NCBI RefSeq assembly: GCF_000377985.1
Contig: NZ_KB899055.1
Span: 1-51,101, forward strand
Length of the DNA stretch: 51,101 nt
Direction of reading: 5' to 3'
DNA from: Sporolactobacillus vineae DSM 21990 = SL153
Lineage (GTDB): Bacteria > Bacillota > Bacilli > Bacillales > Sporolactobacillaceae
Part shown: piece by piece, positions 43,560-51,101 of the stretch
How positions within the stretch are numbered: position 1 is the stretch's first letter
Layout of the letters: each line of letters opens with the position of its first letter
The notes under the pieces: generated by a model
The model's input: the letters and a program-made list of their open reading frames with translations, nothing else
The model's database searches: none
Told to the model about the DNA's origin: nothing
Made by a program: the position numbers and the translations under genes

Positions 43560-43576
43560 GCAAACCTGTAAAAAGC

Positions 43577-43614
43577 AAAGATTACACCTCACTATTCAAT
43601 GAAGTGTAATCTTT
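43577..43614 (-). terminator. Terminator of the TRAP transporter operon
   Basis: AAAGATTACAC and GTGTAATCTTT form a perfect 11-bp stem; on the minus strand GCTTTTT follows. It lies about 30 bp past the DctM stop. Confidence 0.88.
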
Positions 43615-43642
43615 ATTATAAAAGAGTCTATTCCAATCTATC

Positions 43643-44920
43643 TTACTTATTGAACATATGAGGTAAAAAGAGTGAAAAATCTGGCCAGTAAGTTATTAAA
43701 CCTAACACAAGCAATAAAATAGCAAACTGTGGCAAAAAAGATTTAACTGCTCGTAATAGAGTAGTTTTAGCAATTGCTGCGGTTGTAATGAGGCATATAC
43801 CAACAGGAGGAGTAATCATCCCTATTGTTAGATTAAAAACAATCATTAGCCCATATTGAATAGGATCCATGCCAATGCTCTGCATTATTGGAAAAAAAAG
43901 TGGAGTAAAAATAGTCAGAGCCGGCACCGTTTCAATAAAAGTTCCTGCTATTAATAAAGCAATGTTGATAATTAGCAATATTATCCATTTTTCATGGAAA
44001 GTACTCGTTATTGCATCGCTCAATATCTGTGGGATGTCGTTGTAGGTCAAAACCCAGCTGAATACACTTGCTGTCGCAATTAAAAACATGATAGATGAAG
44101 TTGTTTTTGTAGACTGTAATAACATTTTGGGAATCATTTTTAGTTTAAGATCTTTGTTAAAAAAAACAGCTACGATAAATCCATACACCACTGCAACAAC
44201 TCCTGCTTCAGTAGCTGTAAAAATACCTAATCTGAATCCACCAATGATCAGTATAGGTAAAAGTAACGCTAGAAAAGCATCTTTAAATCCAGTAAGAATT
44301 TCCTTAATAGAAGCACGTTTCTCTCTCTCTTTGATCTTAAACTTTCTTCCATAGAGATATACATATATCATCAAGAAAACGCCTATCATAACACCGGGGA
44401 TAACTCCTGATAAAAAAAGATCACCAATTGATGCATTAGTCATAACACCAAAAAGTACAAGCGGAATGGATGGCGGGATCATTGGACCCATCATTGAACC
44501 TGATGCTACTATGCTTGCAGAGAAATTTCTGTTATATCCCCTATTTATCATTGAAGGTATTAATATACTTCCTAATGCAACAGCGTCACCAATTGCAGAA
44601 CCTGATATAGCTGAAAATAACATACATGAAAGAATAACTACTAAACCTAAGCCACCATATAAATGTCCGACCAGAAGATCGGCAAAATTAACTAACTTTT
44701 GGGAAATGCCTCCAGCAGCCATTATATCGCCTGCAAAAAGAAAAAGTGGTATAGCTAACATCGAATAATTAACACTTGACACCATTTGCTGGGACATAGT
44801 GTCAAGACTTGTTCCAGTCATAATTAATCCAAACAAAGAGGAAATACCTAGGGCAAATGAAATAGGCACACGAATAATAAATAGTGCGAAAAGGATCAAA
44901 ACCATATAAAGACCAATCAA
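43643..44920 (-). CDS. TRAP transporter large permease (DctM)
   Basis: 425 residues, about twelve membrane segments. Typical DctM features are VPISFALG near the start, YSMLAIPLFLFAGDIMAAGG, GSAIGDAVALGSILIPSM and MGPMIPPSIPLVLFGV. It forms the ion-driven channel for a carboxylate or amide substrate. The reading frame is open to 44944, but I choose TTG at 44920: it overlaps the DctQ stop by 4 bp (TTGA) and gives MIGLYMVLILFAL. It is the last gene of the operon. Confidence 0.93.
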   Translation of the reverse strand: MIGLYMVLILFALFIIRVPISFALGISSLFGLIMTGTSLDTMSQQMVSSVNYSMLAIPLFLFAGDIMAAGGISQKLVNFADLLVGHLYGGLGLVVILSCMLFSAISGSAIGDAVALGSILIPSMINRGYNRNFSASIVASGSMMGPMIPPSIPLVLFGVMTNASIGDLFLSGVIPGVMIGVFLMIYVYLYGRKFKIKEREKRASIKEILTGFKDAFLALLLPILIIGGFRLGIFTATEAGVVAVVYGFIVAVFFNKDLKLKMIPKMLLQSTKTTSSIMFLIATASVFSWVLTYNDIPQILSDAITSTFHEKWIILLIINIALLIAGTFIETVPALTIFTPLFFPIMQSIGMDPIQYGLMIVFNLTIGMITPPVGICLITTAAIAKTTLLRAVKSFLPQFAILLLVLGLITYWPDFSLFLPHMFNK

Positions 44921-45402
44921 ATTTTTCCACTCTCCTTTTTCCAATTAATTATTTCTATAATCCATCTCCTAATGAAGTAATAGACCATTAGCACGCCTGA
45001 AATAGGTAGAACAATATTAGTCCAAGCAAGAGAAATGGAAAGGGATTGACTAATTGTTCCTATGGAATTTATAGTATAGTTCCACGAACTTCCAGTAAAA
45101 ACTATTACAAAGAGTATAGTTACTACATAGTTTATTGATATTAATACCTTTTGAATCCTTATTGGGAAAATGCCAAGAAAATCAACTGTAAAATGAGAAT
45201 TATATTTAACACCCAGTGCAGCTCCAAAAAACACAAGATATTCAAATAGCATTTGTACAATTTCATCCATCCAAGGAATGCCAATCTTAAGGACAGACCG
45301 AAAAACCACAGATATAAATACACAAATTGAAAGTGCGCCCAGTGTCCCACCACCAATAATTTCAAGCCAATTTTTAAGTGATTTAGTTATGATTTGTTTC
45401 AC
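44917..45402 (-). CDS. TRAP transporter small permease (DctQ)
   Basis: 161 residues with four membrane helices and the DctQ pattern: VFRSVLKIGIPWMDEIVQML, then FFGAALGVKYNSHFTVD. Partner of DctM. The start is GTG at 45402, seven bases after GAGGAGC. A hairpin separates it from the binding-protein gene by lying at 45436-45460. Confidence 0.92.
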   Translation of the reverse strand: MKQIITKSLKNWLEIIGGGTLGALSICVFISVVFRSVLKIGIPWMDEIVQMLFEYLVFFGAALGVKYNSHFTVDFLGIFPIRIQKVLISINYVVTILFVIVFTGSSWNYTINSIGTISQSLSISLAWTNIVLPISGVLMVYYFIRRWIIEIINWKKESGKI

Positions 45403-45435
45403 GTTTATCAGCTCCTCTATCTGTATTTAAAATAA

Positions 45436-45460
45436 AAGGGCTGGATCTCACTCAGCCCTT
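45436..45460 (-). terminator. Hairpin between TRAP binding protein and permeases
   Basis: AAGGGCT and AGCCCTT flank an 11-base loop, with TTATTTT on the minus strand. It probably works as a partial terminator giving more binding protein than permease. Confidence 0.6.
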
Positions 45461-45501
45461 AAAAAAATTTATCTATTACAATTTCTTATCCATACATCAG
45501 G

Positions 45502-46521
45502 TTACTTCGTGTTTTCAATTTTATTTACCAAACTTTTAGGAACAAATTTTGCAATTGCATTTGCAGAATTTTTCGTTGCCGCTTTAAAAGCTGCAATATC
45601 AGGATTAGTTATAATAATACCTTTGGCTTTTAAGTTGTTAAGTGTTTGTTGCTCCGTCTTTGCTAAATAGTCTCTTTGTTCGGCATATGCTTTTTGAACA
45701 TCGGCCTTAACTAGTTTTTGTTGATCAGGCGACAATTTTTTCCAAGTTGCTGGGCTCATAAGCACGACATTTGCTGTGTAAGAATGTTTCGTTAAACTCA
45801 AGTACTTGTTAACTTCATAAAACTTCATGGCATTAATTGTTGCTATAGGATTCTCCTGACCATCAACTACGCCTTGTTGCAGAGAACTATAAAGCTCTGT
45901 GAAACTGATTGATGTTGGAACTGCACCTAATTCTTTCATAAATGCATTCCAAACTGGTGCTGGTTGTATTCTGATTTTAAGTCCCTTCATGTCAGCAGGA
46001 GTTTTAATGGGATGTTTACTGTTTGTAATGTTTCTGAAACCTACCTCTGAAAAACCAAGGCCAATTAATTGGTGCTTATCCACTTCTTTCAGAAGACTAC
46101 TACCAATACCACCATCAAGAACATGATAGACTTGGCTTCTAGTGTTCATTAAATAAGGAATTCCAAATACATTCATAACAGGCACTACCTGTGCTAATGA
46201 ACTATCTGCTGCAACCTCAGTCATATCAATCGACCCAGTTTGAACTCCCTGGATTTCTGCATCTTCAGCTCCCAATTGACCATTTGGATAAATTTTAACT
46301 TTTATTTTTCCTTTACTGTCTTTTTCAATCATTTTTTTAAAATCTTCAGCATATATATTATCTTGGTGTATAAGAGATCCAACATGTGCAAATTTTAAAG
46401 TTATTGGGGCGCCACTACTTCCTGCTTTACTGGAGCTACTTCCATTAGTGCTGCTGCATCCAGATAAAGCAATAGCTAGTAAAAGACTAAGTGCTATAGT
46501 AATTGCTTTTTTAAATTGCAT
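45502..46521 (-). CDS. TRAP transporter substrate-binding lipoprotein (DctP family)
   Basis: 339 residues. The start is the ATG at 46521 (GAGGGAG seven bases upstream). A lipoprotein signal ends at LSGC (C22), then a serine-rich linker. Family motifs include LGAEDAEIQGVQTGSIDMT, GLKIRIQPAPVWNAFMKELG and SFTELYSSLQQGVVDGQENP; the arginine of KIRIQP is the usual carboxylate contact, so the ligand is probably an organic acid. First gene of the operon, divergent from the nitrilase and DUF2848 genes, which may act on the same compound. Confidence 0.93.
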   Translation of the reverse strand: MQFKKAITIALSLLLAIALSGCSSTNGSSSSKAGSSGAPITLKFAHVGSLIHQDNIYAEDFKKMIEKDSKGKIKVKIYPNGQLGAEDAEIQGVQTGSIDMTEVAADSSLAQVVPVMNVFGIPYLMNTRSQVYHVLDGGIGSSLLKEVDKHQLIGLGFSEVGFRNITNSKHPIKTPADMKGLKIRIQPAPVWNAFMKELGAVPTSISFTELYSSLQQGVVDGQENPIATINAMKFYEVNKYLSLTKHSYTANVVLMSPATWKKLSPDQQKLVKADVQKAYAEQRDYLAKTEQQTLNNLKAKGIIITNPDIAAFKAATKNSANAIAKFVPKSLVNKIENTK

Positions 46522-46957
46522 AAGTACACTCCCTCGTTGGTTTTTTTGCTTATCTATTTCTGATATCAAAAGTGAACATATTACCCATAGTTAGTTGTGT
46601 TACAAGCTTAAAAAAACAGGCATATATCCATTCTTAAAATCATGTAATGCAATACCCATAATCCCAATTCTTAAAGGATCTCTAACGTGAGCATAATAAA
46701 TATGTACTGTCTTAAAGTTTACTCAACTTCAGATACCGACTCAGATCTCTGAATAACATGTCATTTGTTAACTATCCTGGAATACCTTGTTGTTTTACTG
46801 GAATAATCTGATTAATCATATTATTCCCTCCTTTTCGTATAGTGTTAACATTCTAATACTCAAGTACTAATCCACAATATGAAGGGTTACTTTTATCGCC
46901 TCCACAAAAAGTTGTAACAATGTCTATAATAATCAGAAAATATTTAATTTAAATATA

Positions 46958-46978
46958 TTTGTCAGAATATATGACAAA
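46958..46978. promoter_or_regulatory. Palindrome in the TRAP/nitrilase divergent region
   Basis: TTTGTCA-GAATATA-TGACAAA is a perfect 7-bp inverted repeat with a 7-bp spacer, between the divergent operons. It could be the binding site of a dimeric regulator controlling both. The regulator is not in the window. The rest of 46522-47037 is AT-rich without open frames. Confidence 0.5.
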
Positions 46979-47037
46979 GTTTTTATCTTTTTATTCAGTT
47001 ATTTTGCATTATTGTGAAATTAATGATTAATTAAATA

Positions 47038-47065
47038 TTGACATTGGATAATCGACAAGTATATA
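47038..47065 (+). promoter_or_regulatory. Promoter of the nitrilase-DUF2848 operon
   Basis: TTGACA, 16 bases, then TATATA, about 85 bp before the first gene. The match to the vegetative consensus is good. Confidence 0.6.
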
Positions 47066-47150
47066 TTACACATTGTAAGTCTATAAAATTGCTCACTTTC
47101 AACAATTATTTTTTAAAAAATTTAGTTGCCAAGAGGTGTCATTTTAAATC

Positions 47151-47939
47151 ATGAAAATTGCTTCTATTCAGCTAGAGATCATTGATGCTGAATCTTCAGC
47201 TAACAGAGCTGAAAGAGTTGATGGCTTTCTAGACGGCTTGAAGGATTGCGATTTGGTTATGCTCCCGGAAATTTGGAAAACCGGATTCAATACTTTCGAT
47301 AAATACATTGAAGAATCTGAAAGCTTAAATGGTCCTTTTGTTAAACATTTTTCACAAAAGGCACGAAATTTAAAAGTGTATTTATTTTGTGGGAGTTTTG
47401 TAGAGAAATATAATGGCAAATACTATAACACTAGCGTTCTTTTTGACCCTAATGGTCATTTGATTGCTACTTATCATAAAATTCATCTATTTTCTACTTA
47501 TGGCTCCCAAGAAGGAATGATATTAACACGCGGTGAAAAGCCAACCGTTGTTGATACTGAGCTAGGGCCTATTGGGCTATCTACATGTTATGATTTAAGA
47601 TTCCCAGAGTTATATCGTCGTGAGTTAGACTTAGGGGCAAAACTCTTTATCGTAACTTCTGCTTGGCCTATCCCCCGTATATCTCATTGGGAATTGTTTA
47701 ATGCTGCACGTGCAGTTGAGAACCAATGCTTCTTAGCGTCCTGTAATTGTGTAGGCTCGAATAGAGGAACTGTATTAGGTGGTCATAGTAGGGTGGTTAA
47801 TCCTTGGGGAGAGACTATTGCTACTGCTGGGGAGCATGAAGAGGCTTTAAGGGCTGAAATAGATATGAGTAGTGTAGATAAGATTAGGGATGAGTTCCCA
47901 CAATTAAAACATCGAGTTCCAATTGATAAGGAGATGTGA
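47151..47939 (+). CDS. Carbon-nitrogen hydrolase (nitrilase superfamily, omega-amidase-like)
   Basis: 262 residues with the triad E40 (MLPEIWKTGF), K110 (YHKIHLF) and C146 (STCYDLRFPELYRR). The STCYDLRFPE form and the size match the Nit2/omega-amidase and YafV-like branch, which hydrolyse omega-amides of dicarboxylates. AGAGGTG is 12 bases from the ATG, a wide spacing. It is coupled to DUF2848 (6 bp gap) and divergent from a TRAP acid importer, so an imported amide-carboxylate is a fair guess. Confidence 0.9.
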   Translation: MKIASIQLEIIDAESSANRAERVDGFLDGLKDCDLVMLPEIWKTGFNTFDKYIEESESLNGPFVKHFSQKARNLKVYLFCGSFVEKYNGKYYNTSVLFDPNGHLIATYHKIHLFSTYGSQEGMILTRGEKPTVVDTELGPIGLSTCYDLRFPELYRRELDLGAKLFIVTSAWPIPRISHWELFNAARAVENQCFLASCNCVGSNRGTVLGGHSRVVNPWGETIATAGEHEEALRAEIDMSSVDKIRDEFPQLKHRVPIDKEM

Positions 47940-47945
47940 CAATAC

Positions 47946-48623
47946 ATGATTTTAAATCTTGATGGTAAAGATTTCGAATGGGTTCCTCATCAGTTAATTG
48001 TGGCTGGATACACAGGGAGAAATCAGGATGCAGTAAAAAAGCACGTGGAAGAGCTAAAAAAGATTGGTGTACCCGCTCCACCAAATATTCCAATGATATA
48101 TCATGTCTCAGAGAACCTTATAACCACTAATAATAAAATATCTGTTGTAAAAAGAGAAAGTAGCGGTGAAGCTGAAATTGTATTAGCTAATGTAAACAAG
48201 AAGTGGTATATAGGGTTAGGTAGTGATCATACAGATCGTATTCTTGAATCAACGTCGGTACAAAAATCCAAGCAAATTTGTTGCAAACCGATATCAAGAT
48301 GTTTTTGGAGCCTTGACTCCGTTGCTTTGAATCTTGATGAATATTATATAAAGAGTTGGGTAATTGATCATGGGAAAAAAATGTTATATCAGGAAGGATA
48401 TCTTGACAACTTACTAAAACCAGAAACATTAATAAACTTATTGAGTAATCGTGGTTTTTCTTTAAATAACATAATGATTTTTGGCGGAACTCTCCCGATT
48501 AAAGGTGGCAAATTTATCTTTGGTGATCGTTTTGTTGCAGTGTTAGAAAATTCTTCGAATGATAAAAAAATTGAATTGGATTATCAAATTAATTTTCTTG
48601 CGGATGATGAACCTACAGAATAA
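47946..48623 (+). CDS. DUF2848 protein (fumarylacetoacetase-like fold suspected)
   Basis: 225 residues, the size and pattern of DUF2848: IVAGYTGRNQDAVKKHVEEL, VPAPPNIPMIYHVSENLITT, SSGEAEIVL, GLGSDHTDRILES and SKQICCKPI. The family is thought to resemble fumarylacetoacetate hydrolases but has no proven reaction I can name. A double Cys in QICCKP and the GSDHTD motif are likely functional. Coupled to the nitrilase gene. Confidence 0.85.
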   Translation: MILNLDGKDFEWVPHQLIVAGYTGRNQDAVKKHVEELKKIGVPAPPNIPMIYHVSENLITTNNKISVVKRESSGEAEIVLANVNKKWYIGLGSDHTDRILESTSVQKSKQICCKPISRCFWSLDSVALNLDEYYIKSWVIDHGKKMLYQEGYLDNLLKPETLINLLSNRGFSLNNIMIFGGTLPIKGGKFIFGDRFVAVLENSSNDKKIELDYQINFLADDEPTE

Positions 48624-48669
48624 TAAATAAATCTAACAAGTACTTGGCTTATATTTGATTAAAAAAGAA

Positions 48670-49160
48670 AAGCAACTAAAATTGTCATTAACAAAGATCT
48701 ATCTCAAGGAATTCATTTATTTGATACAGCTCAAATGTATAATAATGAATCACTTATCGGAAGGTTACTGAAAACTTGTTCTATTTCCAGAAAAGATTTA
48801 TTCATTACTACAAAAGTGAATAATCCAATGCAAGGTTACAATAACACACTACGTTCTGTAGAACAATCATTAGAAGATCTTCAGGTGGATAACATAGACC
48901 TCTTATTGATACATTGGCCTAGTAAGCAACACTTTTTAATACGTGGAAAGCCTTAGAAAAATTATACGAGGAAAAAGTAGCAGAGCTATTGGAGTCTGTA
49001 ACTTTGAATCCACCATCTAGAGAAATTGTCTACAAGGAGTAATATTAAACGTGCCGTCAACAAATAGAATGTCATCCCTATTTGTTTCAAAAAGAATTGC
49101 GTCGATATCTGTCGGATCATGGTATCGCCGCTGAGCATGGAGCCCATTTGCACGTGGTAG
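48670..49160 (+). pseudogene. Aldo/keto reductase, multiply frameshifted
   Basis: Pieces of an AKR follow each other in different frames: IHLFDTAQMYNNESLIG, DLFITTKVNN, VDNIDLLLIHWPS; then TWKALEKLYEEKVAELLES; then KIECHPYLFQKELRRYLSDHGIAAE. These correspond to the catalytic Asp/Tyr region, the central helix and the NQxExHPY region. The N-terminus, the cofactor-binding end and single bases are lost. It follows DUF2848 and may once have belonged to that operon. Confidence 0.8.
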
Positions 49161-49226
49161 GATTTTTAAAGATTCGACTATTGGGTGTGCGGACAAAATA
49201 CTGGACTTCGGTAGGAGGTGAGCACA

Positions 49227-49539
49227 ATGGGATTTCTAGATACTTTGTTGGCTCCCAATGCCCTTTTACTGAACAACCATTTTACGACGGATCAGCTAAC
49301 TCTGGTTTGGTGATGATTCCGACTGTGCCGTCAAAATATTCACCGAGCGTCTGAACTGGATTGATCCCTATTGGAGAAGAACGCGACGCACCAATGGACC
49401 CGTAATTTATGCCCTTCGCACGTATCAGACTTTTGATATTTTGGAAAATCGTGAAGCAGAAACAATCAAAAAATGGTTTGAGGATCATTCGGAAGTTTTG
49501 CTTGTGAGTCGGGATCGTTACAACGAAAGCATCAAATAA
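49227..49539 (+). pseudogene. Internally deleted ISL3-family transposase
   Basis: A start with GGAGGTG reads MGFLDTLLAPNALLLNNHF and stops. In the next frame come DCAVKIFTERLNWIDPYWRRT, the zinc-finger/N-terminal part of ISL3 transposases, then without the middle LENREAETIKKWFEDHSE and VLLVSRDRYNESI of the catalytic region. About three quarters of the gene is deleted. Confidence 0.7.
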
Positions 49540-49576
49540 CCCTCACTCTTCAAGGTGGGGGTTATTTGACGCTTAC
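49533..49576. mobile_element. Hairpin and IS66-type end, left of the kinase fragment
   Basis: CAAATAACCC and GGGGTTATTTG form a hairpin that ends in GACGCTTAC at 49576. GTAAGCGTCAAATAA is the sequence at the other IS66 end (50395), here inverted, so this is probably the right end of a second, otherwise lost IS66-like element. Confidence 0.55.
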
Positions 49577-49583
49577 TTTATAT

Positions 49584-50394
49584 CTAGTTCTCCAGTACTT
49601 GATTAAAATAGTCCTCCGGCCCGAATTGACCGCTTTTTAATGCAATTTCAAGCCCGTCTAAATCAGGACCATCAGAATAGCAGCGGCATAATGGAGCACC
49701 GGGAGCCACCCTTGTAATCATTTCCAGTGCGTAAATGCCCAGCTGGCGTGTTGCATAGCTTGAGGTATCATCTCCGGCAAAGACCAATCGCTTAAGCCCG
49801 GTATCTTTTATTATCGTTTTTGCGAGATTCCCCAAAAACGAACCAAGGATCTTGCTTGAATCCGAAATCGGATGACCGTTCTTTATAATGTTTTCCTGAT
49901 TTTTCTTGATACTTGGGTCATCCGGACCCAACGCTGTATAGATGATTAAACTCTTCCCATTATTGATTTGATCAATGGCTCGCGCTAAGATACGTGCTTT
50001 GCCTGACTGATCTTGCGATGCCTCCATTATTTCATGTAACGTAAGGGAAAGTCCTTCAAAATTGTGACTAAGCGCCCATTGAATCTGTTTCTCTGTCGCT
50101 GGCGAACAGCTGCCCGAAATCACAAGAAGCTGATCCGCACCAGAGGTAGCAGATGCATCCGTGTAGCGTTCACCACTCTGGTACAATGATGCAATAGCAT
50201 TGCTGACCCCGGATGATCCAATAATAAACCGTTGCTCCCCTTCTAACTTAGAAGAGGCGATCAGCTGGCCGACTTTGCTCACGTGCTCATTGGTTAAGCT
50301 GTCGAAAAGCACCATTGAAGGCTGTCTCGTGACCTTACTTTCAAGTATGGTTAATACTTCATCCATCAGTTGATCAAGATCAAGAACACTGATC
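49584..50394 (-). pseudogene. Four-carbon acid sugar kinase, C-terminal half
   Basis: About 270 codons matching the nucleotide-binding domain of the DUF1537/four-carbon acid sugar kinase family: LLVISGSCSPATEKQI, then LVFAGDDTSSYATRQLGI and GLEIALKSGQFGPEDYF. The N-terminal substrate domain (about 200 residues) is missing. The apparent TTG start and first three codons lie inside the IS66 end, so insertion cut the gene. Such kinases phosphorylate erythronate/threonate-type acids, which fits the TRAP context but is now lost. Confidence 0.85.
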
Positions 50395-50426
50395 GTAAGC
50401 GTCAAATAATGAACACCTTGAATAAA

Positions 50427-50463
50427 TGAATCTCCATCTGGATGAAGTTCAGATGGAGATTCA
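50427..50463. terminator. Hairpin at the end of the IS66 transposase gene
   Basis: TGAATCTCCATCTG and CAGATGGAGATTCA form a perfect 14-bp stem with a 9-base loop directly after the transposase stop. Likely blocks transcription passing out of or into the element. Confidence 0.7.
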
Positions 50464-50465
50464 TG

Positions 50466-51101
50466 TTAGTTTATAGGAGATTGGCAGCTTGGAGGGAGAA
50501 CATCAGACCATGGCAGAACTGGGTCGAGCTGTTGCGGATCCTTAATTTCCATGTTTGGGAGCTGTTCAAAGAGATAGGTTAGGTAGTTGAGCGGGTTCAG
50601 CCCATTTTCTTTCGCTGTTTCCACAACACTGTAAATAATGGCACTCGAGCGCGCGCCTTTCGGCGTGTTCGCGAACAGCCATGCCTTTCTTCCCATCACA
50701 AACGGTTTGATCGAGCGCTCAGCTCGATTGTTGTCCAGTTCCAGACGCCCATCTTTAAGAAAAGCATTCAGCTTATCCCACTGCTCGCGGCAGTAGTGAA
50801 TGGCTTGGCCCAGGGCGCTTTTCGGCAGAACTCTGGGTGCCTGCTTCTGAAGCCATGCCGAAAAAGCCTGAAGAATGGGTTTACTTTTTTTCAGACGAGT
50901 CGTATAGCGTTCATCAGCGGAACGCTGTTCCTTTTTGAGTTCACGTTCAATGGCGTAAAGCTGGTTACAGAACGCCAATCCTTCTTTAGCTGTTCCTTCA
51001 GCCGACTGGGCCGAAGGCGGCAGGGCTTTTAAAGCGTCTGTATATTTGCGTCGCGCGTGCGCCCAGCACCCCACCAGGGTGACGTCGGTCAGTTGATTAT
51101 A
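50466..51101 (-). CDS. IS66-family transposase (TnpC), C-terminal part
   Basis: 211 codons, open to the right edge (begins in window YNQLTDVTLVGCWAHARRKY). The IS66 signatures are GCWAHARRKY, then LELDNNRAERSIKPFVMGRK, WLFANTPKGARSSA and ENGLNPLNYLTYLFEQLPN. The last catalytic acid of the DDE set lies in LDNNRAER. The C-terminus is complete; the N-terminal part lies outside the window. It reads towards the kinase fragment. Confidence 0.93.
   Translation of the reverse strand, partial: YNQLTDVTLVGCWAHARRKYTDALKALPPSAQSAEGTAKEGLAFCNQLYAIERELKKEQRSADERYTTRLKKSKPILQAFSAWLQKQAPRVLPKSALGQAIHYCREQWDKLNAFLKDGRLELDNNRAERSIKPFVMGRKAWLFANTPKGARSSAIIYSVVETAKENGLNPLNYLTYLFEQLPNMEIKDPQQLDPVLPWSDVLPPSCQSPIN

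Larger units (their letters stand above)
50395..51101 (-). mobile_element. IS66-family insertion sequence, partial
   Basis: The end GTAAGCGTCAAATAA at 50395 is the typical IS66 terminal repeat. The element contains a large transposase gene that runs off the right edge. Its junction falls inside the sugar kinase gene. An 8-bp target duplication would be GATCAGTG-like but cannot be verified without the other side. Confidence 0.85.

Noticed and set aside
47884-48429. Minus-strand frames over the DUF2848 gene
   Set aside because: Shadows of a gene with clear family motifs.
50395-50405. TTG start of the sugar kinase
   Set aside because: The codons lie inside the IS66 terminal repeat, so the start is an artefact of insertion.

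Overview
The window looks like a low-to-moderate GC Gram-positive chromosome (Bacillota; Sporolactobacillaceae or a neighbouring lactic-type lineage is my best guess). The reasons are strong AGGAGG-type ribosome sites, frequent TTG/GTG starts, WxL surface proteins, a mannose-class PTS with a sigma-54 promoter, a CcpA cre-like site and Bacillota-type insertion sequences. I could not run a search, so the genus is a guess. I see no rRNA, tRNA or CRISPR array.

Layout. 1-273: the 5' end of an IS1380-type element that appears to have cut off the last gene (EIID) of a mannose-class PTS operon (269-2623, minus), which has a sigma-54 promoter and an enhancer-like inverted repeat. 2999-4666: a carbon-nitrogen hydrolase, convergent with pyroglutamyl peptidase. 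4064-13329 (minus): a peptide-use operon in the order OppD, OppF, binding lipoprotein, two permeases, a large M14 carboxypeptidase-like protein and pyroglutamyl peptidase. 13453-19266 (minus): an NCS1 nucleobase/hydantoin-type permease, a FadR-type GntR regulator, an amidase, an SDR and a cytosine-deaminase-like amidohydrolase. The same operator-like sequence lies in front of both the permease and the enzyme operon. 19961-24225 (plus): an MsrA-MsrB fusion and a three-gene WxL surface cluster. 24405-27888: an IS3-type relic, a HigB/HigA-like toxin-antitoxin pair, unrecognised gene fragments and a 3-hydroxybutyrate dehydrogenase-like SDR with a cre site. 27852-33104: a beta-glucoside-type PTS EIIBCA, an esterase, a small membrane protein, a possible 23-residue hydrophobic peptide gene and a Wzy-like polymerase.

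33110-42790 is an accessory island. Its core (34335-40955, minus) is a tight four-gene operon: a sigma-70-like factor, a 1108-residue RecQ-like helicase, a 53-residue protein whose start overlaps the helicase stop, and an AlbA_2 (Schlafen-type)/GHKL ATPase with in-frame 21-bp tandem repeats. I do not recognise this combination as a named system and it is my main candidate for something undescribed, perhaps anti-phage defence. It is flanked by two diverged, directly repeated copies of another module (the 3' end of an unknown gene followed by the 5' end of a PD-(D/E)XK nuclease gene), and by a broken UvrD-like helicase, an aminotransferase/dehydrogenase deletion chimera and a sugar-dehydratase scrap.

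43200-51101: ISL3 pieces; a TRAP transporter operon (minus) divergent from a nitrilase-family hydrolase and a DUF2848 protein; then decay: a frameshifted aldo/keto reductase, an internally deleted ISL3 transposase, the C-terminal half of a four-carbon acid sugar kinase bounded by two IS66-type ends, and an IS66 transposase running off the window. The window alternates intact catabolic operons for sugars, peptides, N-heterocycle or amide compounds and carboxylic acids with zones of transposon-driven decay.
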